The translations under genes and the position numbers were made by a program. Below, one piece after another: positions 31,837 to 40,401 of a DNA stretch of 64,000 nt. How positions within the stretch are numbered: position 1 is the stretch's first letter; every line of letters begins with the position of its first letter. Source of the DNA: Streptomyces koelreuteriae (lineage in GTDB: Bacteria > Actinomycetota > Actinomycetes > Streptomycetales > Streptomycetaceae); NCBI RefSeq assembly GCF_018604545.1, contig NZ_CP075896.1, positions 4,588,001 through 4,652,000 of the forward strand. The letters run 5' to 3'. The notes under the pieces were generated by a model. That model did no database searches and had not been told where the DNA came from. It worked only from the letters and a program-made list of their open reading frames with translations.

Positions 31837-33408
31837 ATGAGCCTGCGCTTCTCACTGATGGGTCCGGTACGAGCCTGGCGCGATGAAGAGGAGATCGAAC
31901 TGGGGCCGCGCCAGCAGCGCGCGGTGCTGGCGGCGTTGCTGCTGAACAACGGCATCCGGCTGAGCAACGACCAGTTGATCGGCATGGTCTGGGACGACCC
32001 GACGCCGAGCGCGGTGATGGCACTGCGGACGTACGTCTACAAGCTCCGCAAGACGCTCCCGGAGCTGAACCTGCAGTCCAGGGACGGCGGGTACACGGCC
32101 CGCGCGGAGATCGTCGACGACTGCCGCGGCGAGCCGTTGGAGGGCCTGCGGAGTGCCTACTTCGATGCGCAACGGGTGCGGCTCGGCGACCACCGGCTCA
32201 AGGCCCGGGAGGACTGCCTCGAACGCGAGCTCGACGTGCTGGAGCTGCAGCGGCACGTCGCCGACTTCCCGCTCAGGGAACGACCTCGCGCCCTCCTGAT
32301 GCGCGCGCTCTACCTGGAGGGCAGGCAGGGCGAGGCACTCGACCACTTCCACCGGGCGCGCGCCCTCCTCATCGAGGAACTCGGCCTCGAACCGGGGCCG
32401 GAACTGCGCGAGGTCCATGCGCGGATCCTCACCGGCGACCTCACCCTGCCGCGCAGGCCGGAGCAACTGGTGCCGGATCTGGTCGACTTCACCGGACGGG
32501 CCGAGGAGATCGCGCAGGCCCTGAGGACGCTGCCGGGCACCGTGGGCATCACCGGTATGCGGGGCAGCGGCAAGACCGCGCTGGCCACCCGGATCGGCCA
32601 TCTCGTCAAGCAACGCTTCCCGGACGGGCAGATCTTCGTCAGGGGCAGGGACGTAGCCAACGAGCTGTTGCGCGCGGTCGGAGTCGAGAACCCCGTCGGC
32701 GACAAGGCCGCGCTGTGGCGGGAGAAGGCGCGCGGCAAGCGGTTCCTGGTCGTGGTCGACGACGTGCGGGACGCGGAGACCGTGCGCGATCTCGCCACGC
32801 CCGGCTCGGCGATGATCCTCACCAGTGTCCGCCGCTTGCACGAGCTGCCGGGGGTGACCTGGCTGAAGATCGCCGGGCTGGCCGAGCGGGAGGCGCGGGA
32901 GTTCCTGCGCAAGGTCATCGGCCCGGCACGCGCGGACGCGGAACCCGAGCAGGCCGAGAGGCTGCTGGAACGCCTGTCGCGACTGCCGCACCCGATCAGG
33001 GTGATCGGCGGCACGCTCAGCTCGCGTCCGCACTGGACGATCGAGATGGTCCTGCTGCAGATGGATCGCAAGAGCAGGCTCGTCGACGTGATCCCCGCCG
33101 ACTGCGCCGCGATGATGGCCCCGCTGGTCGCGGCCGAGAAGCAGCTGAGCGATCCGGAACGGCGCCTGCTCATGTGCCTCGCGCGCCGGGACGTCGAGGT
33201 GATCGACAGTCACGAGGCGGCGGAGATGTGCGGGGGCGACGACGGCGAGATCGAGCTGGTGCTGGAGTCGCTCTCGGGCGTGCACCTGATCGAGCCGCTC
33301 GTACTCGGCCGCTACCGGCTGCCGCGGTTCGTGCGCCTCTGCTTCGCGCTGCGCGTGGCGGCTTCCTCACGGCCTGACCAGGCCGTATATGCGGAAACTA
33401 TGCTCTGA
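31837..33408 (+). CDS. SARP-type regulator with NB-ARC ATPase domain (AfsR-like, short)
   Basis: A 523-residue pathway-type regulator. Residues 1-95: OmpR-like winged helix (FSLMGPVRAWRDEEEIELGPRQ, ALRTYVYKLRK). Residues ~100-205: bacterial transcriptional activation domain (LLMRALYLEGRQGEALDHFHRAR, EELGLEPGPELREVHARIL). From ~225: NB-ARC with P-loop GMRGSGKTA (240-248) and Walker B FLVVVDDVRD. AfsR's TPR tail is missing; the protein ends soon after the winged-helix part of the ATPase. It probably activates the SDR gene 27 bp downstream, or a cluster elsewhere. The ATG at 31837 gives the canonical SARP start; upstream in-frame sequence is minisatellite DNA. Confidence 0.9.
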   Translation: MSLRFSLMGPVRAWRDEEEIELGPRQQRAVLAALLLNNGIRLSNDQLIGMVWDDPTPSAVMALRTYVYKLRKTLPELNLQSRDGGYTARAEIVDDCRGEPLEGLRSAYFDAQRVRLGDHRLKAREDCLERELDVLELQRHVADFPLRERPRALLMRALYLEGRQGEALDHFHRARALLIEELGLEPGPELREVHARILTGDLTLPRRPEQLVPDLVDFTGRAEEIAQALRTLPGTVGITGMRGSGKTALATRIGHLVKQRFPDGQIFVRGRDVANELLRAVGVENPVGDKAALWREKARGKRFLVVVDDVRDAETVRDLATPGSAMILTSVRRLHELPGVTWLKIAGLAEREAREFLRKVIGPARADAEPEQAERLLERLSRLPHPIRVIGGTLSSRPHWTIEMVLLQMDRKSRLVDVIPADCAAMMAPLVAAEKQLSDPERRLLMCLARRDVEVIDSHEAAEMCGGDDGEIELVLESLSGVHLIEPLVLGRYRLPRFVRLCFALRVAASSRPDQAVYAETML

Positions 33409-33435
33409 CGATCCGGCGCGGCCAGGTTGGCAGAC

Positions 33436-34176
33436 ATGACAACCAAGGAACTTCAGGACCAGAAGGCACTCGTCACCGGCGCCACGTCGGGCATCGGCCG
33501 CGCGATCGCGGTCAAGCTCGCGGAGGCGGGGGCCACCGTCTATGTGACCGGGCGCAGGGCCGAACTGGGCAAGGAGACCGTCGAGCTGATCGAGCGGGCG
33601 GGCGGGACGGGCCACTTCGTCGTCGCGGACGTCGCGAACATCGACGACGTCCGCAGGCTCGCCGAGGAGGTCGGCGAGGTGGACGTGCTCGTGAACAACG
33701 CGGGCATCTTCCCGTCCTCGACGACCCCCGATCAGCCGCTCGACAGCTACGAGCAGGTGTTCGACGTCAATGTCCGTGCGACCTACTTCCTGACGGCCGC
33801 GCTCGCGCCGGCCATGGTGGCCAAGCAGAAGGGTGCGATCGTCAACGTCTCGTCGGTCGCCGGGCAGATCGGCACCCCGGTCGGCTCCGTCTACAACGCC
33901 AGCAAGGCCGCAATGGACGCGCTGACCCGGTCGTGGGCCGTCGAGTTCGGCGCGGCGGGTGTGCGCGTCAACTCCGTGGCACCCGGCCCGATCCGCACCG
34001 ACAAGGCCGTCGAGACGGTGGGCGAGCTGTTCGAGGAGTTCAGCAGGAACACCCCGCTCGCCCGCGCCGGCGAGCCCGAGGAGATCGCCGAGGCCGTGGC
34101 GTTCCTGGCCTCCGACAAGGCCGGCTACATCACCGGCGCGGTGCTCGCCGCCGACGGGGGCTACGTCGCGACCTGA
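33436..34176 (+). CDS. Short-chain dehydrogenase/reductase
   Basis: A 246-residue classical SDR. It shows the cofactor loop ALVTGATSGIGRAIAV, the NADPH-favouring arginines in VTGRRAEL, VLVNNAGIF, the catalytic Ser in VNVSSVAGQIG, and Tyr-x3-Lys in YNASKAAM. FabG-like in length and pattern (GYITGAVLAADGG at the end). The ATG at 33436 is preferred to a TTG nine bases earlier. It is co-directional with the SARP regulator and 27 bp after it, so the pair may be one transcript; the substrate is unknown. Confidence 0.93.
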   Translation: MTTKELQDQKALVTGATSGIGRAIAVKLAEAGATVYVTGRRAELGKETVELIERAGGTGHFVVADVANIDDVRRLAEEVGEVDVLVNNAGIFPSSTTPDQPLDSYEQVFDVNVRATYFLTAALAPAMVAKQKGAIVNVSSVAGQIGTPVGSVYNASKAAMDALTRSWAVEFGAAGVRVNSVAPGPIRTDKAVETVGELFEEFSRNTPLARAGEPEEIAEAVAFLASDKAGYITGAVLAADGGYVAT

Positions 34177-34180
34177 GCGG

Positions 34181-36226
34181 TCAGGGAGATGCCAGCTGCG
34201 GCGGCAGCCCGGCCGCGTGCGTGACGATCAGCCCCGACACGGCTCGCGTCAGCGCCACGTACAGACGCCGCAGGCCGGTGCGCTCGTCGGGTTCGCCGTC
34301 GACCACCGCCTGCGGCTCGTCCAGGACGACGTAGTCGTACTCCAGACCCTTCGCGAGCGTGGCCGGGACCAGGGTCAGGCGGGTCTCCTGGGTGGTCTCC
34401 TCGCCCGGGCCGAGGTACGGGACACCGGCCTCCGCCAGGGCCTCCGCCAGTGCCGGGATCCGGGCGTCCGCCGCGATCAGGCCGGTCGAGCCCTCGTTGC
34501 GCAGCAGCTCGCGGCAGGCCTCGACGACATCGGCGGTCGCGGGGGCTTCCCTGACCTCGAAGTGGCCCGGGTTCTCACGGATCGACTCGACCGGAGTGAG
34601 GCCCGGGGCGATGTGCGGCAGCAGCCGGGAGGCGTAGGTGATGACGTCCGTCGGCACACGGAAACCGGCCGTCAGCTCCTCCACCACCGCGTCCTGTTTG
34701 CCCAGGTGGGTCAGCGCCTCCTGCCAGCCTCGGGTCGCCCAGGGCGTGGTGCCCTGCGCCAGGTCGCCGAGGACGGTCGCGCTCCCGGTGGTGCAGCGGC
34801 GGCCGACCGCCCGGTACTGCATGGGGGAGAGGTCCTGCGCCTCGTCGAGGACGACATGCCCGAGGGAGTGCGTGCGCTGGATCAGGTCGGTGGCCTCGTC
34901 GATGAGGACGGCGTCCGCGGTCGACCACTTGGCGGACTTGACGCTGCGCGCGGGCTTCGCCCACAGGATCGCCTTCCGCTCCTCCTCGTCGAGGATCCCC
35001 TCGGCGTGCTCGGCGAGGAAGTCCGCGTCCGACAGCAGGCGCAGCACCAGTTTCGCCGGGTCGACGGCCGGCCACACCGTCTTCACGGCCGCCTTGACCG
35101 CGCTGTTGCGGGCCACCGCGTCCTGCACCCGGTCGTCCGGGGCTTCGCCCGAGCGCTCCATCTGCACCAGCACCGCGTGCGCGATGCGCTGCGGCAGGGC
35201 CTCGCGGGCGGCGCCGTAGCGGATGTCGCGGTCGAGCAACTCGCGGACGATGTCCTCCAGTTCGTACTGGGCGACGCGCCAGCGGCGGGAGCCGCGTACG
35301 ACCACGACCGGCTCGGTGGGCAGGGTGACGTGCGCGTAGAGGGCCCTGCGCAGCACCTGTGCCATGCGGGCGTCGCCCTTGACGACGGCGGCCGTCGCGT
35401 CGTCCGTGCCCTTGATCTCGACGTGGGCCACCAGGTCCTCGACGGTGGCCTGCTGGACGCTCAACTCGCCGAGAGCGGGCAGCACTTGCTCGATGTAGTG
35501 CAGGAAGGACCGGTTGGGTCCGATGACCAGGGTGCCGGTGCGGGCGAGGCGCTCGCGGTGGGCGTAGAGGAGATAGGCGACCCGGTGCAGGCCGACGGCG
35601 GTCTTCCCGGTGCCCGGGCCGCCCTGTACACACACCGAGCCGGAGAGCCCGGAGCGCACGATCTCGTCCTGCTCGGGCTGGATCGTCGCGACGATGTCCC
35701 GCATCGGGCCGACACGCGGACGCTCGATCTCCTGCTGGAGGAGCCGGCTGGTCTTCGCCGCCTCGGCCGGGTCGGAGAGGTGCTCGTCCTCGTACGCCGT
35801 GAGGTCGCCGCCCGTGTAGCCGAAGCGGCGGCGCAGCGCGATGTCCAGGGGGTCCTTCTTGGAGGCCCGGTAGAACGGCTGCGAGACGGGTGCGCGCCAG
35901 TCGATCACCATGGGGTCGCCGTCGGCGTCGTGCACATGCCGCCGCCCGATGTAGAAGCGCTCGCCCTCCGCACCCTCGGCCTGCTCGGCGCCGGGTGTGT
36001 GCAGATAGTCGAGCCGCCCGAAGAACAGCGGGGTGTCGCTGAGGTCGGCCAGGGCCTTGATGCGCTCCTCGATCTGGTGGTTCAGCGCCTCCGCGTTGAC
36101 CCAGTTCGCGGTGACATCGCTGATGTCGAGGGCCTCGACGTCCTCGCGCATGGCGCGCAGGGCGGAACGGGACGAGGAGAGGTGGGAGCGCTCACGGGAG
36201 AGCGGGTCGTCGACGGGCGTGGACAA
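34181..36226 (-). CDS. helR: HelD/HelR-type RNA polymerase-associated ATPase (UvrD-like)
   Basis: A 681-residue superfamily 1 ATPase that recycles or protects RNA polymerase. The helical N-terminal arm (residues 10-70, SRERSHLSSSRSALRAMRED) is followed by Walker A GGPGTGKTAVGLHR, a large insertion, VVLDEAQDLSPMQY (Walker B/motif II), GDLAQGTTPWA, TLVPATLAKGLEYDYVVLDE and YVALTRAV (motif VI). In streptomycetes HelR helps displace rifampicin-blocked polymerase. The TTG at 36226 is chosen because GGAGG lies seven bases upstream; longer frames have no site. It ends four bases from the SDR stop, convergent. Two direct repeats lie ~125 bp upstream. Confidence 0.9.
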   Translation of the reverse strand: MSTPVDDPLSRERSHLSSSRSALRAMREDVEALDISDVTANWVNAEALNHQIEERIKALADLSDTPLFFGRLDYLHTPGAEQAEGAEGERFYIGRRHVHDADGDPMVIDWRAPVSQPFYRASKKDPLDIALRRRFGYTGGDLTAYEDEHLSDPAEAAKTSRLLQQEIERPRVGPMRDIVATIQPEQDEIVRSGLSGSVCVQGGPGTGKTAVGLHRVAYLLYAHRERLARTGTLVIGPNRSFLHYIEQVLPALGELSVQQATVEDLVAHVEIKGTDDATAAVVKGDARMAQVLRRALYAHVTLPTEPVVVVRGSRRWRVAQYELEDIVRELLDRDIRYGAAREALPQRIAHAVLVQMERSGEAPDDRVQDAVARNSAVKAAVKTVWPAVDPAKLVLRLLSDADFLAEHAEGILDEEERKAILWAKPARSVKSAKWSTADAVLIDEATDLIQRTHSLGHVVLDEAQDLSPMQYRAVGRRCTTGSATVLGDLAQGTTPWATRGWQEALTHLGKQDAVVEELTAGFRVPTDVITYASRLLPHIAPGLTPVESIRENPGHFEVREAPATADVVEACRELLRNEGSTGLIAADARIPALAEALAEAGVPYLGPGEETTQETRLTLVPATLAKGLEYDYVVLDEPQAVVDGEPDERTGLRRLYVALTRAVSGLIVTHAAGLPPQLASP

Positions 36227-36350
36227 GGGGGTGCCTCCGGAGGACCTGCGGAAGGGACGGCGGTGAGATACCGGCCGGTTTCCGTCCGGTCGGCGGCGCT
36301 CCGAGAGGGAGGCGGGCAAGAGCGGAGATCCTAGAGGAGCGGGGGAGACG

Positions 36351-36384
36351 ACCGCCAACGGTTTTATTCACCGCCAACGGTTTA
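36351..36384. promoter_or_regulatory. Direct repeat ACCGCCAACGGTTTW upstream of helR
   Basis: ACCGCCAACGGTTTT (36351-36365) and ACCGCCAACGGTTTA (36370-36384) are spaced 19 bp, about two helical turns. Each contains a CCG..CGG near-palindrome. A hairpin (CGACCC GTAA GGGTCG, 36390-36405) follows. They look like a binding site for a dimeric regulator of helR; no match to the published rifamycin-associated element was seen. Confidence 0.5.
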
Positions 36385-36415
36385 TGCGGCGACCCGTAAG
36401 GGTCGTTGTCCCACG

Positions 36416-36460
36416 GGTCCGCACGAGGTCCGCACGAGGTCCTACGAGAGGTCCTACGAG
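36416..36460. repeat. Short tandem repeat, four 11-12-bp units
   Basis: GGTCCGCACGA occurs twice, then GGTCCTACGAG(A) twice, between the helR promoter region and the small gene at 36526. The units share GGTCC-x-ACGA. Function unknown. Confidence 0.8.
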
Positions 36461-36525
36461 CGGAGTACCCCACCTCGGTCCCTGGACCGACGCGGGCTTT
36501 ACGGGCGAAACCGCACCATGGAGAC

Positions 36526-36714
36526 ATGAGCGCAGCAACCCTTTCCCCTGCCCCCGCACCGGGCCGGCCGCCGGGTGCCACCGCCGTGACCGGCAGCCAC
36601 CGCCACCGCCTCGGCGACGCCCTGCGCGCCGTCAAGGTCTTCGCGGGCGCCGCCTTCGACGTGATCGTCCTCGGACAGTACGGCGAGGAGGTCGGCGTGG
36701 TCCGCCGCAAGTGA
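36526..36714 (+). CDS. Small conserved-type hypothetical protein
   Basis: A 62-residue protein: a Pro/Ala-rich N-terminus (PAPAPGRPPGATAV), then HRHRLGDALRAVKVFAGAAFDVIVLGQYGEE and a basic end VVRRK. Regular GC-biased codon use across the frame and a GGAG next to the ATG at 36526 support a real gene. There is no known domain. It is convergent with the XPB helicase gene, 19 bp away. Confidence 0.65.
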   Translation: MSAATLSPAPAPGRPPGATAVTGSHRHRLGDALRAVKVFAGAAFDVIVLGQYGEEVGVVRRK

Positions 36715-36733
36715 GCCGACGGACCCGCCACTC

Positions 36734-38377
36734 TCAGCTGTCCGCGAGCAGCTCGTCCGCGTCCACGATCCGGTACGCGTACCCCTGCTCCGCCAGGAAG
36801 CGCTGCCGGTGGGCCGCGAAGTCCTGGTCGATGGTGTCCCGGGCGACCACGGAGTAGAAGTGGGCTTGGTGGCCGTCCGACTTGGGGCGCAGCACCCGGC
36901 CGAGACGCTGGGCCTCCTCCTGGCGGGAGCCGAAGGTGCCCGACACCTGGATCGCGACGGTCGCCTCGGGCAGGTCGATCGAGAAGTTCGCGACCTTGGA
37001 GACCACCAGCACACTGATCTCGCCCTCGCGGAAGGCGTCGAAGAGCTTCTCGCGCTGCGCGTTCGACGTCTCGCCCTTGATCACGGGCGCCCCGAGGTGT
37101 TCCCCCAGCTCGTCGAGCTGGTCGATGTACTGGCCGATCACCAGGATCTGCTGTCCGTCGAAGCGGCGGACGATCGCCTCCGTGACCTTCCGCTTGGTCG
37201 CGGTCGTGGCGCAGAAGCGGTACTTCTCCTCCGTCTCGGCCGTGGCGTACGCGAGCCGCTCGGAGTCCGTCAGATTGACCCGGACCTCGACGCAGTCGGC
37301 GGGCGCGATGTAGCCCTGCGCCTCGATCTCCTTCCACGGCGCGTCGAACCGCTTGGGCCCGATCAGCGAGAACACGTCCGACTCACGGCCGTCCTCGCGC
37401 ACCAGGGTGGCCGTCAGGCCGAGGCGGCGCCGGGCCTGAAGATCCGCGGTGAACTTGAAGACCGGCGCGGGCAGCAGATGCACCTCGTCGTAGACGACCA
37501 GGCCCCAGTCCCGCGAGTCGAACAGCTCCAGATGCGGATAGACGCCCTTCCGCTTGGTCGTCAGCACCTGGTACGTGGCGATGGTGACGGGCCGGATCTC
37601 CTTGCGCGTCCCGCTGTACTCGCCGATCTCCTCCTCGGTGAGCGAGGTCCGCTTCACCAGCTCGTGCTTCCACTGCCGGGCGGAGACCGTGTTGGTGACG
37701 AGGATCAGCGTCGTGGACTTCGCCTGGGCCATCGCCCCGGCACCGACCAGCGTCTTCCCGGCGCCGCAGGGCAGGACGACGACGCCCGAGCCGCCGTGCC
37801 AGAAGTTCTCGACGGCCTGCTTCTGGTACGGCCGCAGCGCCCAGCCGTCCTCGGCCAGCTCGATCGCGTGCGCCTCGCCGTCGACGTACCCGGCGAGGTC
37901 CTCGGCCGGCCAGCCCAGCTTCAGCAGGGTCTGCTTGATCTGCCCGCGCTCGGAGGGGTGCACGGCGACGGTGTCCGGGTCGATCCGGGCGCCGACCAGG
38001 GGTGTGATCCGCTTGGACCGCAGGATCTCCTCCAGCACCGGCCGGTCGGTGGTCGTCAGGACCAGGCCGTGCGCGGGGTGCTTGGACAGGGTGAGCCGGC
38101 CGTAGCGGTCCATCGTCTCGGCGATGTCGACGAGCAGCGCGTGCGGCACCGGATAGCGGCTGTACTCCACCAGCGCGTCCACGACCTGCTCCGCGTCATG
38201 GCCCGCCGCGCGCGCGTTCCACAGACCCAGCGGGGTCACCCGGTAGGTGTGGATGTGCTCGGGCGCCCGCTCCAGCTCCGCGAAGGGGGCGATGACACGA
38301 CGGCAGTCGTCGGCCCGCTCGTGGTCGACTTCCAGGAGCAGGGTCTTGTCGGACTGGACGATCAGCGGACCATTCAC
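36734..38377 (-). CDS. DNA repair helicase XPB (actinobacterial)
   Basis: A 547-residue superfamily 2 3'-5' helicase, homologous to eukaryotic XPB/Rad25 and mycobacterial XPB. After an N-terminal damage-recognition-like domain come Walker A VVLPCGAGKTLVGAGAM, the DEVH box VVYDEVHLLPA, LGLTATLVREDGRESD, and the C-terminal RecA domain with RRFDGQQILVIGQY and RQEEAQRLGRVLRPK (motif VI). The GTG at 38377 follows AAAGGG by eight bases. A helicase-associated protein gene follows 2 kb away on the same strand, an association also found in mycobacteria. Confidence 0.95.
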   Translation of the reverse strand: MNGPLIVQSDKTLLLEVDHERADDCRRVIAPFAELERAPEHIHTYRVTPLGLWNARAAGHDAEQVVDALVEYSRYPVPHALLVDIAETMDRYGRLTLSKHPAHGLVLTTTDRPVLEEILRSKRITPLVGARIDPDTVAVHPSERGQIKQTLLKLGWPAEDLAGYVDGEAHAIELAEDGWALRPYQKQAVENFWHGGSGVVVLPCGAGKTLVGAGAMAQAKSTTLILVTNTVSARQWKHELVKRTSLTEEEIGEYSGTRKEIRPVTIATYQVLTTKRKGVYPHLELFDSRDWGLVVYDEVHLLPAPVFKFTADLQARRRLGLTATLVREDGRESDVFSLIGPKRFDAPWKEIEAQGYIAPADCVEVRVNLTDSERLAYATAETEEKYRFCATTATKRKVTEAIVRRFDGQQILVIGQYIDQLDELGEHLGAPVIKGETSNAQREKLFDAFREGEISVLVVSKVANFSIDLPEATVAIQVSGTFGSRQEEAQRLGRVLRPKSDGHQAHFYSVVARDTIDQDFAAHRQRFLAEQGYAYRIVDADELLADS

Positions 38378-38541
38378 ACGCGGCACCCTTTCTGCGGCCA
38401 AACGTCCAGTGTGCCTGATCGAAGCCGCCCGAGGGTGTGATCTGCGCTGCTGAAACGACGCCGGTCCTACAGAATGCCTTTTCATCCCAACGTGTGGTGT
38501 GAATTCAGTTTTTCCACGGCGGCCCCGAAGAATGGCGAACC

Positions 38542-39828
38542 GTGCAGAATACGCCGACCACCACGCTCGGATACGCCCTGTTCGCCACCCGCTGGCTCCA
38601 GGCCCCGCTGTACTTCGGGCTGGTGGCAGCCCAGGGCGTCTACGTCTACAAGTTCTTCAAGGAGCTGTGGACCTTAATCCTCATGTGCGTGAGCGGGCAC
38701 GCCACTGAGACCTATGTGATGCTCGCCGTGCTCAAGCTCGTCGACGTCGTCATGATCGCCAACCTGCTGATCATGGTGATCGTCGGCGGCTACGAGACCT
38801 TCGTCTCGCGCATCGGCCTCCAGGGCCACCGCGACCAGCCGGAGTGGCTCTCGCACGTCAACTCCAACGTACTGAAGGTCAAGCTCGCCACCGCGATCGT
38901 GGGCATCTCCTCCGTGCATCTGCTCCAGATGTTCGTGGACGTCCACCACACCTCCCACCACTCCCTGCTGTGGGGGACGGTGATCCACATGGCGTTCATC
39001 GCCTCGGCGGCGATCCTCGCGTACATGTCGGGGCCGATGGCGGCGCAGAGCGATCGCGGCCATGCGGATCGCGGGCACGCGGATCGCGGGCACGGTGACC
39101 ACGGGCACGCCGAGCTCGCGCACGCCGACCGCGAGCCCGCCGGGCACCCGCAGGTCACGCGCCCGCAGCCGGGCGAGACCCCGGCGGCCACCCTGCCCCA
39201 CCCCCGGCGGCCGGAGCCGGAGCCCACGTCCCTGCCGGAGACCGACGCCGACGCCGAGGCCCGGATCCGCGCGGCCGGTTTCCCCGCCCGCAAGCTGCTG
39301 GAGGACTTCGACCAGCAGCACCCCCGGGGCTTCGACCGGGAGACCGTGGCCCGGCTCGGCAAGGCGGAGTTCGTCGCCGCCCGGCGCAACGTCGTGTTCG
39401 TCGGGCCGACCGGCACCGGCAAGACGCATCTGGCCGTCGCCCTGGGCGTGCGGGCCTGCCAGGCCGGGCACCGGGTGATGTTCGCGACCGCCGCCGAGTG
39501 GGCCGCCCGGCTGTCCGACGCCCGGGCCGCCGGCCGGCTCGACGCGGAGCTGGCCGCCCTCGACGATCACCCCCTCCTGATCGTCGACGAGATCGGCTAC
39601 ACGCCCTTCGACGCGGCCACCGCCGGCCTGTTCTTCCGGCTGGTCGCGCACCGCTACGAGCGCGGCTCGCTGATCGTGACCAGCGACCGCCCGCTCGGCC
39701 GCTGGGACGAGGTGTTCGGCACCTCCGCACCCGCGATGGCGGACCGCCTCGCCCATCACGCCGAGGTGGTCCGGCTGGAGGGCGACAGCTACCGGACGCG
39801 CCGCGCTACCGCAGCGTGGACAGACTGA
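38542..39828 (+). CDS. Fusion of YqhA-like membrane domain (UPF0114) and IstB-like AAA+ ATPase
   Basis: A 428-residue open frame with two unrelated parts. Residues 1-165 are a YqhA/UPF0114 (TIGR00645-type) domain with three or four helices (YALFATRWLQAPLYFGLVAA; VVMIANLLIMVIVGGYETFVSR; LKVKLATAIVGISSVHLLQMF). Residues 168-235 are a linker with DRGHA/DRGHADRGHG repeats rich in His/Asp and Pro. Residues 238-420 are an IstB ATPase, the IS21 transposase helper type: KLLEDFDQQHP, Walker A GPTGTGKTH (288-296), Walker B LLIVDEIGY (345-353), SDRPLGRWDEVFG and GDSYRTRR. No istA or IS21 ends are near, so the ATPase is domesticated or the join is recent. GTG start at 38542, weak site. Confidence 0.85.
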   Translation: MQNTPTTTLGYALFATRWLQAPLYFGLVAAQGVYVYKFFKELWTLILMCVSGHATETYVMLAVLKLVDVVMIANLLIMVIVGGYETFVSRIGLQGHRDQPEWLSHVNSNVLKVKLATAIVGISSVHLLQMFVDVHHTSHHSLLWGTVIHMAFIASAAILAYMSGPMAAQSDRGHADRGHADRGHGDHGHAELAHADREPAGHPQVTRPQPGETPAATLPHPRRPEPEPTSLPETDADAEARIRAAGFPARKLLEDFDQQHPRGFDRETVARLGKAEFVAARRNVVFVGPTGTGKTHLAVALGVRACQAGHRVMFATAAEWAARLSDARAAGRLDAELAALDDHPLLIVDEIGYTPFDAATAGLFFRLVAHRYERGSLIVTSDRPLGRWDEVFGTSAPAMADRLAHHAEVVRLEGDSYRTRRATAAWTD

Positions 39829-39997
39829 TGGTGTTGACCAGCGGGCCCTCGACGGAGACGCCTTCGCCCACCAGGGATTCGGCGTGGGCCGCCGGGATGG
39901 GCAGCGGCAGCGCGGGCGTGGCCGCCGCGGCCGAGGGCGCGAACACGCCCACCAAGGCGGCGGCGAAGAGGACGACGGCGGGAAGCTTTTCACGCAT
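39806..39997 (-). CDS. Small exported protein, 63 aa
   Basis: A signal peptide (MREKLPAVVLFAAALVGVFAPSAAAA, cleavage likely after AAA/ATP) is followed by about 38 mature residues: Pro/Ala-rich, then SLVGEGVSVEGPLVNTISL. There are no cysteines. The ATG at 39997 follows AAAGG. Its last 23 bases overlap the 3' end of the YqhA-IstB gene on the other strand. It and the next gene form a tandem of tiny secreted products. Function unknown. Confidence 0.65.
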   Translation of the reverse strand: MREKLPAVVLFAAALVGVFAPSAAAATPALPLPIPAAHAESLVGEGVSVEGPLVNTISLSTLR

Positions 39998-40093
39998 GGC
40001 GGCAGGGCCTTTCACGGGCTGAGCGGTGCGGGACACCGCACCCCGGGCCGGCCCGGAACGCGGGGCCGGCCCCCACGGGTGCGCGGAGACGGA

Positions 40094-40225
40094 TCAGATC
40101 TGCGGCGTCTCGATGACGAGGCCGGCGACATCGATGCCCACCGCCGCGGCCGGGGTGGCGAGACCACCGAACATCATCAGGACGGCGGTGGCCAGGACGG
40201 CGGTGACTCGACGGACAGCGCGCAT
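40094..40225 (-). CDS. Tiny exported peptide precursor, 43 aa
   Basis: An ATG at 40225 preceded by a good GAAAGGAAG ribosome site opens a 43-codon frame: basic start MRAVRRVTAV, hydrophobic core VLATAVLMMFGGLA, AxA-type cleavage site TPAAA, then a mature tail of about 15 residues (VGIDVAGLVIETPQI). It is shorter than most automated gene callers accept. Upstream of and co-directional with the 63-aa exported protein (96 bp apart), with similar signal peptide and no cysteine. It could be a surface or signalling peptide; that is inference. Confidence 0.6.
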   Translation of the reverse strand: MRAVRRVTAVLATAVLMMFGGLATPAAAVGIDVAGLVIETPQI

Positions 40226-40401
40226 GCTGGGACTTCCTTTCGGCAGTGCTCACAGGAACACCCGGTGGCTGCCCCCGGGCACAGCGCGTGAAGCGGCACG
40301 CCCGGCAAGGTCGCCCGAGCGTGGGACATCCCCGGCGTGGCGTGCATGAACGCCGCCGTGCACCCGAACGGGTGAGAAGCGCCCCCCTGCCCGGGCGGGG
40401 G

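Noticed and set aside
38542..39828. Intact IS21-type insertion sequence
   Set aside because: There is only the IstB-like ATPase, fused to a membrane domain; no istA transposase, terminal inverted repeats or target duplication were found nearby.
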